From Cytophagales bacterium Alg240-R148 (GTDB taxonomy: Bacteria; Bacteroidota; Bacteroidia; Cytophagales; Cyclobacteriaceae), in NCBI GenBank assembly GCA_900537185.1, contig LS999827.1, positions 687,001-751,000 on the forward strand: 64,000 bases of DNA, written 5' to 3'. The stretch's first letter is position 1, and each line of letters begins with the position of its first letter. Below are positions 52,433-60,786 of the stretch, piece after piece. The notes beneath the pieces are model-generated. The model saw only the letters and a program-made list of their open reading frames with translations, ran no database searches and had not been told where the DNA came from. The position numbers were made by a program, and so were the translations under genes.

Positions 52433-52571
52433 AGTGCGGGCTCAATTTCCTTATTATTATATAAATTAACAAAAAGAAAGGAATTTTATCTAAGAAGGGA
52501 TTTAATAATTAATTGTATGGAATTCACAATATTTTATTAAAATTGTAGAACTTAAAGTTTTGCATAACTCT

Positions 52572-53600
52572 ATGAAAAACAATTGCATTAAAGCTTTTTT
52601 CTTGTTTTTAGTTTGGATACTCCTCCTCCCCAATGCAGCAACTGCTCAATTGGATTCCCTTATTCTAAGCAATGGAAATGTTATTGTTGGTGAAATCAAA
52701 GAAATGGACAAAGGTGTTTTGGTCATTGAAACAGAATACAGTGACAGTGACTTTAAGATTGAATGGGGCGGAATTAAAGAAATGTATACCTACACCTATT
52801 TTTTCATTACTTTGTCGGACGGTTCGCGGTACAATGGGTCCATCAACTCCTACGACTCGGTACAGCTTGAAATAGATTTAGGGTTGGAAGAAATGCCCAT
52901 CGTGGCATTAGATGAAATTGTATATTTAAAATCCGTGGATACAGGGTTTTGGTCCCGGCTGAGTGCTTCTATAGACATTGGCATGAGTTATACCAAGGCC
53001 AACAATTTAGAACAGTTGAACATTAGAAGCGGTTTGGGTTATTTGGCCGACCGTTGGTCTGTGGATCTCAAATACGATATGGTTAGCTCTAAGCAAGACA
53101 ATACTGAGGACATCAACCGGGTAGATTCCGATATCCGTTACAAGCTTTTCCTACCCCGGGATTGGTACGCTTTGGCCGAATTAGATTTTCTTTCTAATAC
53201 CGAACAAAAGCTGGATTTAAGAACAAATACCAAGGCAGGAATTGGTAAATTCTTGTTGCACACCAATAGAAAATACTTTGGGTTCCAAGGAGGTTTGTCC
53301 TTTAACCACGAAAAGTTTTCAGAAGACAACGGAATTCAACGCAGTGTAGAGGGCTTTTTTGGAGCAGAACTCAACCTTTTTGACATGGGAGACCTCTCCT
53401 TGTTTACGAACATCACAGCTTACCCCAGTTTTACACAAGCACAAAGGTGGAGGACAGATTTCAAATGGGATTTAAAATACGACCTCCCTCTGGACTTTTA
53501 TATTAAGTTTGGGTATACCCTCAACTATGACAACCAGCCAGCCCAAGGTGCTCCAGAGTCCGATTTTGTTGTCCAGATGAATTTTGGGTGGGAGTTATAA
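52572..53600 (+). CDS. DUF481-like outer-membrane protein
   Basis: This 342-residue protein from the ATG at 52572 has a signal peptide ending PNAATA. Residues about 30-120 hold short repeats (LILSNGNVIVGEIKEMDKG, LSDGSRYNGSINSYDSVQLE) as in Sm-like/SH3 N-domains, and 130-342 has alternating beta-strand character ending FVVQMNFGWEL with a final aromatic-rich strand, matching a YdiY/DUF481 barrel. It is a probable outer-membrane protein of unknown role. Confidence 0.75.
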   Translation: MKNNCIKAFFLFLVWILLLPNAATAQLDSLILSNGNVIVGEIKEMDKGVLVIETEYSDSDFKIEWGGIKEMYTYTYFFITLSDGSRYNGSINSYDSVQLEIDLGLEEMPIVALDEIVYLKSVDTGFWSRLSASIDIGMSYTKANNLEQLNIRSGLGYLADRWSVDLKYDMVSSKQDNTEDINRVDSDIRYKLFLPRDWYALAELDFLSNTEQKLDLRTNTKAGIGKFLLHTNRKYFGFQGGLSFNHEKFSEDNGIQRSVEGFFGAELNLFDMGDLSLFTNITAYPSFTQAQRWRTDFKWDLKYDLPLDFYIKFGYTLNYDNQPAQGAPESDFVVQMNFGWEL

Positions 53601-53619
53601 CAGCCTCCCACCTATGGTA

Positions 53620-54249
53620 TTAATTAAGGTTATAATCGATTAACTCTGAATTAACTCCAAACAATATCCCTTCTTGTTTTATTAATCCAACGTTTTTAGC
53701 ATAGTATGCAGTTTGAGAACTGAATGCAAAAAAATCGTCTGGGTCAAATACGCCAGTTCCTGAGAAGTTCATATAAACCGTCATTTCAACCACTTGAATG
53801 TCCTCATAGGTGGTTCCTTGGACTTCCTTAGAATCCAAAAAATCGATTACTTCCAAGCTGTATTTTACTTGAGTACTCACATTGGACTGCAGTATTTCCG
53901 TTTCCCATTGATCTCCCTTGGAGGCATTCTCTTTGAGGAAAACCAAACTAAAATTGTCAAATTCTTCGGTTAAACCAATGTAATCTCCATTTTCATATCG
54001 GTAATATGAATTAGTGGTTTGCCCGCTAACGGAAGATTGAAATTCAACATATACTTTGCCGTCGATTGTTTTGGTATTTCCATTAACAGTTACGGTGTAA
54101 TCATTGTCTCCGGTATAAGACCAAAAATTGCCAGTTTTTACAGGCATAAATGTTCCAAATTCTGGAACAGATGGGGCTTCATTGTCCTTTTTACAACAAG
54201 TCAAAAATAATGAAGCAACAAATAAAAATAGATAACTTCTTTTTAGCAT
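53620..54249 (-). CDS. Hypothetical lipoprotein
   Basis: The 209-residue protein starts MLKRSYLFLFVASLFLTCCK, a lipoprotein signal with Cys18 or Cys19 as the modified residue. The mature part begins with a PVKTGNFWSYTGDNDY motif common to small secreted Bacteroidota lipoproteins. No enzymatic motif was seen; function unknown. It converges on the DUF481-like gene. Confidence 0.75.
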   Translation of the reverse strand: MLKRSYLFLFVASLFLTCCKKDNEAPSVPEFGTFMPVKTGNFWSYTGDNDYTVTVNGNTKTIDGKVYVEFQSSVSGQTTNSYYRYENGDYIGLTEEFDNFSLVFLKENASKGDQWETEILQSNVSTQVKYSLEVIDFLDSKEVQGTTYEDIQVVEMTVYMNFSGTGVFDPDDFFAFSSQTAYYAKNVGLIKQEGILFGVNSELIDYNLN

Positions 54250-54404
54250 AATTACTTTTTTAAAAATTTATGCGAATATACAGGCATTGAAACCATTTTT
54301 AATACAACATTTTCTTTTTTTAATGTCGAATTTTATCTTTCGGCTCGTTATTGTTTGAGGCTCAAAGGGATAGTAATACAGGTAAGTTGACCCGGTCCAT
54401 TCCT

Positions 54405-54482
54405 TTATATTGAAAGGAATACAATAACCAGTGCTACGGCGATGCCCAAGGTAATTAATCCAATTTGTTTCATGTTTTCCAT
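54405..54482 (-). CDS. Tiny 25-residue single-TM peptide
   Basis: An ATG at 54482 opens a 25-codon frame reading MENMKQIGLITLGIAVALVI, then VFLSI and stop. Residues 6-24 are uniformly hydrophobic, as in known small membrane proteins. A second ATG lies three codons in. ATTCCTTT at the 3' side can pair with AAAGGAAT. No promoter was firmly identified. A chance ORF of this length is easily possible, but the complete TM composition is suggestive. Confidence 0.35.
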   Translation of the reverse strand: MENMKQIGLITLGIAVALVIVFLSI

Positions 54483-54788
54483 AACTTAATGATGTAGAAC
54501 AAATTTGAACAATAATAATGGTGTCTTAAAATCAGTCTTTATGAACAGTTGTATATTTGATCTGAATTGTCATTTTTTGGGTTTAAACCAAAAACAAGCC
54601 AGCGCTTCTATTTAAAAGGTTGCTGGTTTATTGTTCGGGTTGCATGCCGCTATCTTTGTTATCCATTTAAAGAACCTATGCGGTTCCATAGGGTTCTTGA
54701 TGCGTACGACAACTGGCACAAAAGAAAAGAGAAATTGCTTGAAATTGTGTACGGGTCTTCTCAACTTCGAGCATAAAACCCTAACAGC
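54483..54788 (+). promoter_or_regulatory. Structured leader region of hutG
   Basis: This 306-base gap before hutG has no convincing gene. TATATTTG at 54552-54559 is an exact -7 element, without a clear TTG box. It is followed by three inverted repeats: GGTTTAAACC (54580-54589), AAGCCAGC / GCTGGTTT (54596-54603 and 54622-54629) and AAGAACCTATG / CATAGGGTTCTT with one bulge (54670-54680 and 54687-54698). If transcription starts near 54563, hutG has a leader of about 225 bases with these stems, which could be a regulatory RNA or operator region. Confidence 0.4.
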
Positions 54789-55589
54789 ATGTCCAACTTA
54801 TATAATTTTTTGGAACCAAAAAATATCCAATACCCCATTTTGGTAAGTTCACCTCACAGCGGTACTTTTTTCCCTGAAAACCTACGGCCTAAATTCAAAC
54901 AATCGGTACTGGACGATTTGGACGATACCGACTGGCACATACACCAGCTCTACGACTTTGTAGTAGACATGGGTTTGCCTCTAATTTCAGCCAATTTACA
55001 TCGGTATGTAATTGACCTTAATCGGACCGACTCCAGTACGCCTCTTTACAATGATGGAAGGGTCATTACCGGTCTTTGCCCCACTACCACTTTCAACGGC
55101 GCTTCTATTTACAAAACAAATCAGACGCCATCAGATGCAGATATCCAGGAGAGACTCCACTTGTACTATTACCCTTACTACCAAAAAATTCAAGAAACTT
55201 TGGACCATATGAAAGAAAAATTTGGAAAGGTATTGTTGTGGGACGCCCATTCCATTCGGTCTTTGGTACCAGGTATTAGACAAGAAGCATTTCCAGCATT
55301 AATTCTGGGCAGTTCGGATGAAAAATCTGCTCCAAAGGAAATTTGGGAGCCGGCTATGGAGGTTCTTTTAAACTTTAATGCAGAAGCCGAGCACAACCAT
55401 CCATTTAAAGGAGGCAATATTACCCGGTCTTTTGGTCGTCCGGAAAAACAACAATTTGCATTACAACTCGAAATGACCAAGTTGAATTATATGGACGATG
55501 CAGAAAAAGAATACCACCCATTGAGGGCAACCGCCACCTCCAAAATGTTACAGAATTTATTTGAAACAATAGGAAAGACCTTGATCTAA
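54789..55589 (+). CDS. hutG: N-formylglutamate deformylase
   Basis: HutG hydrolyses N-formylglutamate to glutamate and formate at the end of the five-step histidine pathway. The 266-residue protein has VSSPHSGTFFPENLRPK and LLWDAHSIRSLVPG, with metal ligands in PHSG and DAHS, and GRPEKQQFALQLEM. A single base separates it from hutF. Confidence 0.9.
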   Translation: MSNLYNFLEPKNIQYPILVSSPHSGTFFPENLRPKFKQSVLDDLDDTDWHIHQLYDFVVDMGLPLISANLHRYVIDLNRTDSSTPLYNDGRVITGLCPTTTFNGASIYKTNQTPSDADIQERLHLYYYPYYQKIQETLDHMKEKFGKVLLWDAHSIRSLVPGIRQEAFPALILGSSDEKSAPKEIWEPAMEVLLNFNAEAEHNHPFKGGNITRSFGRPEKQQFALQLEMTKLNYMDDAEKEYHPLRATATSKMLQNLFETIGKTLI

Positions 55590-55590
55590 C

Positions 55591-56967
55591 ATGAAAAACA
55601 TAAAAGTAAAGCTGGTTTGGGATTTAGAAAAATGGGAAGAAAATGTACTTTTCACCGTAGGGACAGATGGCCTAATCAAAGACAAGACCGCCAACGCCAC
55701 CAATGACAATTGCGAGACCCTGGATGCTATACTGTTACCGGGTTTTCAAAATGCACACTCCCATGCCTTTCAATACGCAATGGCAGGGCTGGCAGAAATT
55801 CACCCAGCTTCTGATGCACCGGATGATTTTTGGGGTTGGAGAGAGTCCATGTACCAATTGGCCTTAACCTTGGACCCCGATGACTTAGAAAGCATTGCCA
55901 CCATGCTTTATTCGGAAATGGCTCGGATGGGATACACCCATGTTGCAGAGTTTCATTATTTGCACCACGATAAAAATGGCAAGTTTTATAACGAAAGAGC
56001 AGAGATGGGGGGCAGGCTCATCGCCGCTGCCGAAAAAGCTGGAATTAGGATTACATTGGTGCCCATGTTTTACCAACAAGGCGGTTTCGGAATGGCACCA
56101 CAGCCAAGACAGCGCCGTTTCATAAATACACAATTGGATGATTATGCTGCTTTAATTGAATCATCAAAAAAATTAGTGGCCCAAAGCCCAATTGCTTCTT
56201 TAGGCCATGGCATCCATTCGTTGCGCGCCATAAAGCCAGACACGGTAGCCAACTACTTTAGCGAATATAATTTTGAAGGCCCATTTCACATCCATATTTC
56301 GGAGCAACTAAAAGAAATAACAGATGCCCAGGCATTTTTAGGAGCCAGACCAGTAGAATGGCTGGTAGACAACGCTCCTGTAAGCGACAATTTCCATTTG
56401 GTCCATGCCACACATTTAACGGCATCGGAGATCCAATCCATAGTTTCAAGCGGGAGTAATGTTGTAATTTGCCCTACAACAGAAGGCAACTTAGGCGATG
56501 GTATTTTCCCTCTGAAAGCCTATCAAAATTTAGGTGGTAATTGGTCTATCGGTACCGACAGCCATGTGGGCATCCATCCAATGGAAGAACTTAGGTTGTT
56601 GGACTACGGCCAAAGACTTACTTCTCATAGGCGCAATACCTATATTGTTGAAGGGCAAGTAAACAGTGGAGAAATGGCGTTTAATATGGCATGGAAAACA
56701 GGAAGGAAGGGTATGGGATGCTCCGACCAAAACCCTTTTAAAATAGGAAATCCTTTGGACGGCGTTTTGTTGCATGCCAACTGGCCACTTCTTTCGACTT
56801 GTTCGCATCAAAATTTATTAAACACCATTATCTATACCAGTGACACATCCGCTTTGCTGGGTACAATGATCAATGGAAAGCTCAATAAATCGAACGCAAT
56901 AGAGGACAACAAAATACAGATTGCCAACGATTTCAAAGCTGTTTTAAAACGTTTGAAAACTAGGTAG
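55591..56967 (+). CDS. hutF: Formimidoylglutamate deiminase
   Basis: HutF converts formimidoylglutamate to formylglutamate and ammonia, so with HutG it forms the deiminase branch of histidine degradation. The 458-residue amidohydrolase has FQNAHSHAFQYAMAGLAE (metal His pair), GHGIHSLRAIKP, HIHISEQLKEITD and IGTDSHVGIHPMEELRLLD. The rest of the pathway is not in this window. The pair is transcribed together. Confidence 0.92.
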   Translation: MKNIKVKLVWDLEKWEENVLFTVGTDGLIKDKTANATNDNCETLDAILLPGFQNAHSHAFQYAMAGLAEIHPASDAPDDFWGWRESMYQLALTLDPDDLESIATMLYSEMARMGYTHVAEFHYLHHDKNGKFYNERAEMGGRLIAAAEKAGIRITLVPMFYQQGGFGMAPQPRQRRFINTQLDDYAALIESSKKLVAQSPIASLGHGIHSLRAIKPDTVANYFSEYNFEGPFHIHISEQLKEITDAQAFLGARPVEWLVDNAPVSDNFHLVHATHLTASEIQSIVSSGSNVVICPTTEGNLGDGIFPLKAYQNLGGNWSIGTDSHVGIHPMEELRLLDYGQRLTSHRRNTYIVEGQVNSGEMAFNMAWKTGRKGMGCSDQNPFKIGNPLDGVLLHANWPLLSTCSHQNLLNTIIYTSDTSALLGTMINGKLNKSNAIEDNKIQIANDFKAVLKRLKTR

Positions 56968-56968
56968 T

Positions 56969-58747
56969 TTATATTTCGTTTTCTGTCTCAAATTCATTGG
57001 GTAGGGTAACTACAAAGGTGGTGCCCTTTTTCACCTCTGAAAACACTTTAATAGACCCTTTTAATTTATCAATGGTATTTTTAACAATGTAAAGACCTAA
57101 TCCAGACCCTTCGGAGCTGTTGGAAGCCCGGTAAAACATATCAAATATTTTATCAATATAACTTTGGTCAATGCCTTCTCCATTGTCCTCCACCCGCAAC
57201 AAACAGCTTTTGGCCGTTACTTCAACAGTAATGTTGATAAATGGATTCTCTATGTCTTGTCTGCAGTATTTAATGGCATTGCTAATGATGTTATTGAGAA
57301 TTACGTTTAATCTAGTTTTGTCCGACACAAATGGGGAATGGGCCTGAATATCTGTTGCTATTTTTACTTTTTCAAAAGAATCTAAAAAATCATAATTGGA
57401 AATGCTTTCGTCTATTGCTTTTCCAAGGTCAATTTCTACCAAATCATCATCAATTCTATTGTCTCTTGACAAGGTCAACAAATCTGTTATCAAGCCATCT
57501 AACTTTTTAATGCTCTTTTCCACCATTTCCAATAATGCCTGCAATTGCGTGATGTCCGTTTCTTTTCTCGCAATATTTACCAGACCCAGAACAGAGAGCA
57601 ATGGAGATCGCAAATCATGCGAGGTATGATAGACCAAATTATCCAGCTCAAAATTGGCCTTTTTTAGCTTGTTATAATTTTCTTTGTTGGTAGTGATGTC
57701 CTGAATTACGCCTTCATAAATCCCTTCATCAATAATTTTACCAGAAATGGATACCCACTTCTCCTTCCCTTTGTATTCTAATTTTGTTTCAAAATTATTG
57801 ATTTCCCCATCTTCGTTAAGAATACTAATAAAAGTATCCCTTTCTTCAGGAAAGGCATATACGTTTTTAAAATTGAAACTTTTGATGTTCTCTATTTCGA
57901 GTATTTTAGAAGCTGCTTCGTTGGCTTCTAACATGGTCCCATTTACAATTTTCTCTCTGTAAATTCCGACAAGAGAATTTTGAAATAGGTTCCTATATTT
58001 TTCTTCGCTTCTTTTTAAAGCTTTTTGGTTTTCTTTTTGATTTTTCTGATGCTCATCGACTCTTTCAATTAGCTTGTTAAATTCATCGTATAGTACTCCG
58101 ATTTCATCTTCAGAAGACTTATTAATTCTCAATGAAAAATCACCATCTCTAGAAATCCGCTCCGTTACCAAGGCTAAATCAGTAATCGGCTTGGAAATAA
58201 CGGTTTGGAGCCGCTGTGCAAGCAACAAAGAAACAAACAAAATGGCCACTCCCACCGCCAGCATCAGACCTATCTGGTTGTTGATTTTCTGGTCAAGCGC
58301 CTTGGTGTTTATTCTAAAAAATATACTTCCATATTGCTCATTTTCGAAGAGAACTGGTTGGTTCAATAATAAATAATCCCCTTCAAATTTATTCCATTCA
58401 TCCAAAATAAACTCTGGAATGTTATTTTCTGTACTGTCTTGGTGGTAGGTCGCAAAAAGACTCCCTTTTATATCATAAATATAAGCTGCTTCTACCGCTT
58501 CAATCGCTTTTAATTTGGCTAGCACATTTTCTTCTAGCCCTTTGCTATCTTCAAAAATGATAGGGGTGACGCTGTATTCAGCTATCAATTTTGCATTGAT
58601 GTTCATACTAGAAAGAAGCTCCGTTCTTAAATTGCTGCTGATGTTGTAGGCATATAACACAAAACCTATAGAAAGAGCAAAAATGGTAACCGAAAATATG
58701 AGTCCGGTGACCTTTTGAGTAAGCGATATTTTATTAAAAAAATTCAA
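56969..58747 (-). CDS. Sensor histidine kinase with periplasmic CHASE8-like, HAMP and PAS domains
   Basis: This 592-residue kinase has a TM helix (about 13-33), a periplasmic domain of about 120 residues with AYIYDIKGSLFATYHQ, a second TM (about 160-180), HAMP (about 182-235), a coiled coil, PAS (about 245-360), H-box NLVYHTSHDLRSPLLSVLGL and ATPase motifs DNGEGIDQ and GSGLGLYIVKNT. The periplasmic part resembles the CHASE8 sensor of YfiN-type diguanylate cyclases. A YfiR gene precedes it with a 3-base gap. No response regulator is adjacent. Confidence 0.9.
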   Translation of the reverse strand: MNFFNKISLTQKVTGLIFSVTIFALSIGFVLYAYNISSNLRTELLSSMNINAKLIAEYSVTPIIFEDSKGLEENVLAKLKAIEAVEAAYIYDIKGSLFATYHQDSTENNIPEFILDEWNKFEGDYLLLNQPVLFENEQYGSIFFRINTKALDQKINNQIGLMLAVGVAILFVSLLLAQRLQTVISKPITDLALVTERISRDGDFSLRINKSSEDEIGVLYDEFNKLIERVDEHQKNQKENQKALKRSEEKYRNLFQNSLVGIYREKIVNGTMLEANEAASKILEIENIKSFNFKNVYAFPEERDTFISILNEDGEINNFETKLEYKGKEKWVSISGKIIDEGIYEGVIQDITTNKENYNKLKKANFELDNLVYHTSHDLRSPLLSVLGLVNIARKETDITQLQALLEMVEKSIKKLDGLITDLLTLSRDNRIDDDLVEIDLGKAIDESISNYDFLDSFEKVKIATDIQAHSPFVSDKTRLNVILNNIISNAIKYCRQDIENPFINITVEVTAKSCLLRVEDNGEGIDQSYIDKIFDMFYRASNSSEGSGLGLYIVKNTIDKLKGSIKVFSEVKKGTTFVVTLPNEFETENEI

Positions 58748-58750
58748 CTT

Positions 58751-59275
58751 TTAATTTTTAACAATTTTGGCTATTTCCAATAATCTGAAATTTATTCTCA
58801 GATCATTTTTTTTAGCAGATGATATATTAAACTCGAAACTCATTCTGTTTCTTTCTTCAAAGAAATTGATGATGGAGCCCCGTTTCCCTAACCCATGGGT
58901 AGAACTCATGGTAAGAATAGGGTCTTTTTCTATAATTTGGAGGATGTTCTTTATCCAGTGGCTTTTGTTATTACTTATATAGAGGATGTGGCAAAATCCA
59001 ATATCATCGATGTCTTCAATAAATTTAATTTCTACGGGTATGCCTTTTACTTTTTTATATTCATAAATGTTGGTGAGGTGTCCATCAAATTCGTCTGTAC
59101 CGAGTATTTTTATGTGAAAGGTTCTTGTCGTGTCTGTGATATTGGGCCATTCAATAAATTTTGTAATATGCGATACCCACACTGCCTTTAATTTTGCAGC
59201 TTCCATCTTTTGCCCTGAACAGGGCTGGCCAAGACTTATAACCAATAATAAAATATAGATGTACTTTGCTTTCAA
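58751..59275 (-). CDS. YfiR-family periplasmic protein (DUF4154)
   Basis: The 174-residue protein has a signal peptide (MKAKYIYILLLVISLGQPCS) and a mature start LKAVWVSHITKFIEWPN, typical of YfiR. YfiR is known as a periplasmic repressor of the diguanylate cyclase YfiN. Here the gene is followed after 3 bases by a histidine kinase rather than a GGDEF protein, so it probably regulates that kinase's periplasmic domain. Conserved LYISNNKSHWIKNILQI and ILTMSSTHGLGKRGSIINF are also present. Confidence 0.88.
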   Translation of the reverse strand: MKAKYIYILLLVISLGQPCSGQKMEAAKLKAVWVSHITKFIEWPNITDTTRTFHIKILGTDEFDGHLTNIYEYKKVKGIPVEIKFIEDIDDIGFCHILYISNNKSHWIKNILQIIEKDPILTMSSTHGLGKRGSIINFFEERNRMSFEFNISSAKKNDLRINFRLLEIAKIVKN

Positions 59276-59353
59276 ACTTGCCTAAATGGAAAATGGTATA
59301 TACAAGATAAATAAAAATATAAGATAACGAAGTCAATTAATCACCGATGTAAT

Positions 59354-59387
59354 AAAAAAGTCGAACAATTTATTTTTTGAACGACTT
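59354..59387 (-). terminator. Terminator after the LPP20-like lipoprotein
   Basis: On the minus strand AAGTCG and CGACTT form a 6-base outer stem with additional weak inner pairs, followed by TTTTTT. It lies 26 bases after the stop codon. Confidence 0.55.
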
Positions 59388-59412
59388 CCATATTACCAAG
59401 TGTAGGATCCAA

Positions 59413-59970
59413 TCAATTCCCGCTTTCTTCTAACTTTTTAAGCTCTTCGTCTATAATGTCCTCGATAACAGCTCGGGTTTTTTGGTCTACTTTTTTATTC
59501 GTTTTAGCCTGTTTCTTTAAAAATTTAAACATAGCATTCTTCTTGATTTCATAGGCAACAAAAACGGTGTATTTAGATTCATTAAAATACTTCTCTTCTC
59601 CCACCTTTCTCAAGTCGGCCAAATCGGTATTCATCACTTCTCGAACTAAAGATTGGAATTTATCGGCGACTTCCGCGGCATTTTCATTTTCAGTTTGTGC
59701 CAAGTATTGATCGGACACCGTTTTTATTGTAGTATTTACTTGGCTTGCAATTTGGCCTTTGGCTTCTAAATTTGCTTTACTTTTAGCTATGTTCTCTTTA
59801 GAACTTTGTCCTTTTCCAGAAGCTCTAAAAAAACGAGCGTTGCTTTCGTACTTGCTTCCACTAAAAGGATCTTTCACTTTTTTTCCATAGGGGTTGCTGG
59901 CACAGGCCGCTAAAAAAACGCTGAAGATTATAACCAAATATTTGTAATTACTTTTCATATTAAAATTCAT
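59413..59970 (-). CDS. LPP20-like lipoprotein
   Basis: The 185-residue protein has a lipoprotein signal ending FLAAC. The mature region is helical with FRASGKGQSSKENIAKSKAN and TVFVAYEIKKNAMFKFLKK, matching the LPP20 lipoprotein family pattern. Another in-frame ATG at 59958 would remove four residues; either start gives a plausible signal peptide. Function is unknown. A terminator follows. Confidence 0.78.
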   Translation of the reverse strand: MNFNMKSNYKYLVIIFSVFLAACASNPYGKKVKDPFSGSKYESNARFFRASGKGQSSKENIAKSKANLEAKGQIASQVNTTIKTVSDQYLAQTENENAAEVADKFQSLVREVMNTDLADLRKVGEEKYFNESKYTVFVAYEIKKNAMFKFLKKQAKTNKKVDQKTRAVIEDIIDEELKKLEESGN

Positions 59971-60003
59971 TTATAGTGTGTTCCAATGAGTTAACCATTT
60001 TAT

Positions 60004-60141
60004 TTACATAATATAATTAAAAACTGTGCCAAAATCATATCTGTCCGGGCTATGATCCGTACGATATAAGGGTGCTGCGCCAATAAAAGGATTGGTTTTC
60101 TTGGTTGCTACAACCAACCCCAAAGATAAGTCATTGTCTAT
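60004..60141 (-). pseudogene. Probable C-terminal gene remnant
   Basis: An open minus-strand frame reads DNDLSLGLVVATKKTNPFIG, AAPLYRTDHSPDRYDFGTVF, NYIM and stop. It looks like the end of a real protein, with ordinary codon use, but there is no ATG, and an in-frame stop lies about 50 bases further 5'. The stretch between is AT-rich and low-complexity. It precedes the LPP20-like gene on the same strand, so it may be the decayed tail of a former upstream gene. Confidence 0.4.
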
Positions 60142-60180
60142 AAAGCACTTGTAAAAAAAATAATAATAATTCAAATAAAT

Positions 60181-60210
60181 TGGAAACCCTTAGCAACTAC
60201 AGCTGTCTTT
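60181..60210 (+). promoter_or_regulatory. ECF-type promoter of the sigma factor operon
   Basis: TGGAAACC at 60181-60188, 16 bases and GTCTTT at 60205-60210 form a typical extracytoplasmic-function (-35 GAAAC, -10 GTC) promoter. It lies 19 bases before the sigma factor start and implies self-activation. Confidence 0.5.
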
Positions 60211-60228
60211 AAACTGAAATAAACGAAA

Positions 60229-60786
60229 TTGGACAATAAGGAAATTACCATACACCGCTACTTGGTCAAGAAAAGCATAGAGGGTGACCGAGAGGCACAG
60301 AGTGAAGTTTATCGCTTGTATGCTGGTGCTATGTATAACATTTGTCGGAGGATGATGGGAGAAGAAGAAGAGGCAAAGGATGTGCTCCAAGAAGCGTTTA
60401 TCAATGCATTTCAAAAAATCAAAAACCTGAAAGAAGCAGATACTTTCAGCGCTTGGTTGAAGCGCATTGTTGTCAACTTTTGTTTGAATGCAATAAAGAA
60501 AAAGAAACTTTTATCTACTGACATAGACGATGGCTATGACATTGGAGAAGAAGAGGAAGAAGATTATGACTACAGAAGACATCAAAAAGAACGGGTTATG
60601 GAAGCACTGGATAAAATATCCGAAGGCTGCCGTACGGTACTGAACTTGTACGTTTTTGAAGGGTACGACCACAAAGAGATTGCGGAAATACTAGAAATCA
60701 GTGAATCGGCTTCAAAAGCACAATACAGTAAAGCAAAAAGCAAGATTAGAAAAATTTTGGAACTCGAAAATTTCAATATGGCATGA
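60229..60786 (+). CDS. ECF RNA polymerase sigma factor
   Basis: The 185-residue protein has sigma region 2 (AGAMYNICRRMMGEEEEAKD, FSAWLKRIVVNFCLNAIKKK) and region 4 (GCRTVLNLYVFEGYDHKEIA, EILEISESASKAQYSKAKSK). The start is a TTG; no ATG precedes region 2. The anti-sigma-like gene overlaps by 4 bases. It should direct the operon and other envelope genes. Confidence 0.9.
   Translation: MDNKEITIHRYLVKKSIEGDREAQSEVYRLYAGAMYNICRRMMGEEEEAKDVLQEAFINAFQKIKNLKEADTFSAWLKRIVVNFCLNAIKKKKLLSTDIDDGYDIGEEEEEDYDYRRHQKERVMEALDKISEGCRTVLNLYVFEGYDHKEIAEILEISESASKAQYSKAKSKIRKILELENFNMA

Noticed and set aside
52543-52562. TTG and AAGTTTTG upstream of the DUF481-like gene
   Set aside because: The spacer is about 9 bases and the -7 element lacks the first T, so I do not call a promoter.
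53620-54788. Possible tRNA around the AAGAACC hairpin
   Set aside because: No full cloverleaf, T-arm or acceptor stem could be built; it is only an imperfect hairpin.
54567-54846. Two overlapping plus-strand frames of about 70 aa before hutG
   Set aside because: Their residues show no family, they overlap the inverted repeats and one runs into hutG, so they are more likely chance frames in the leader.
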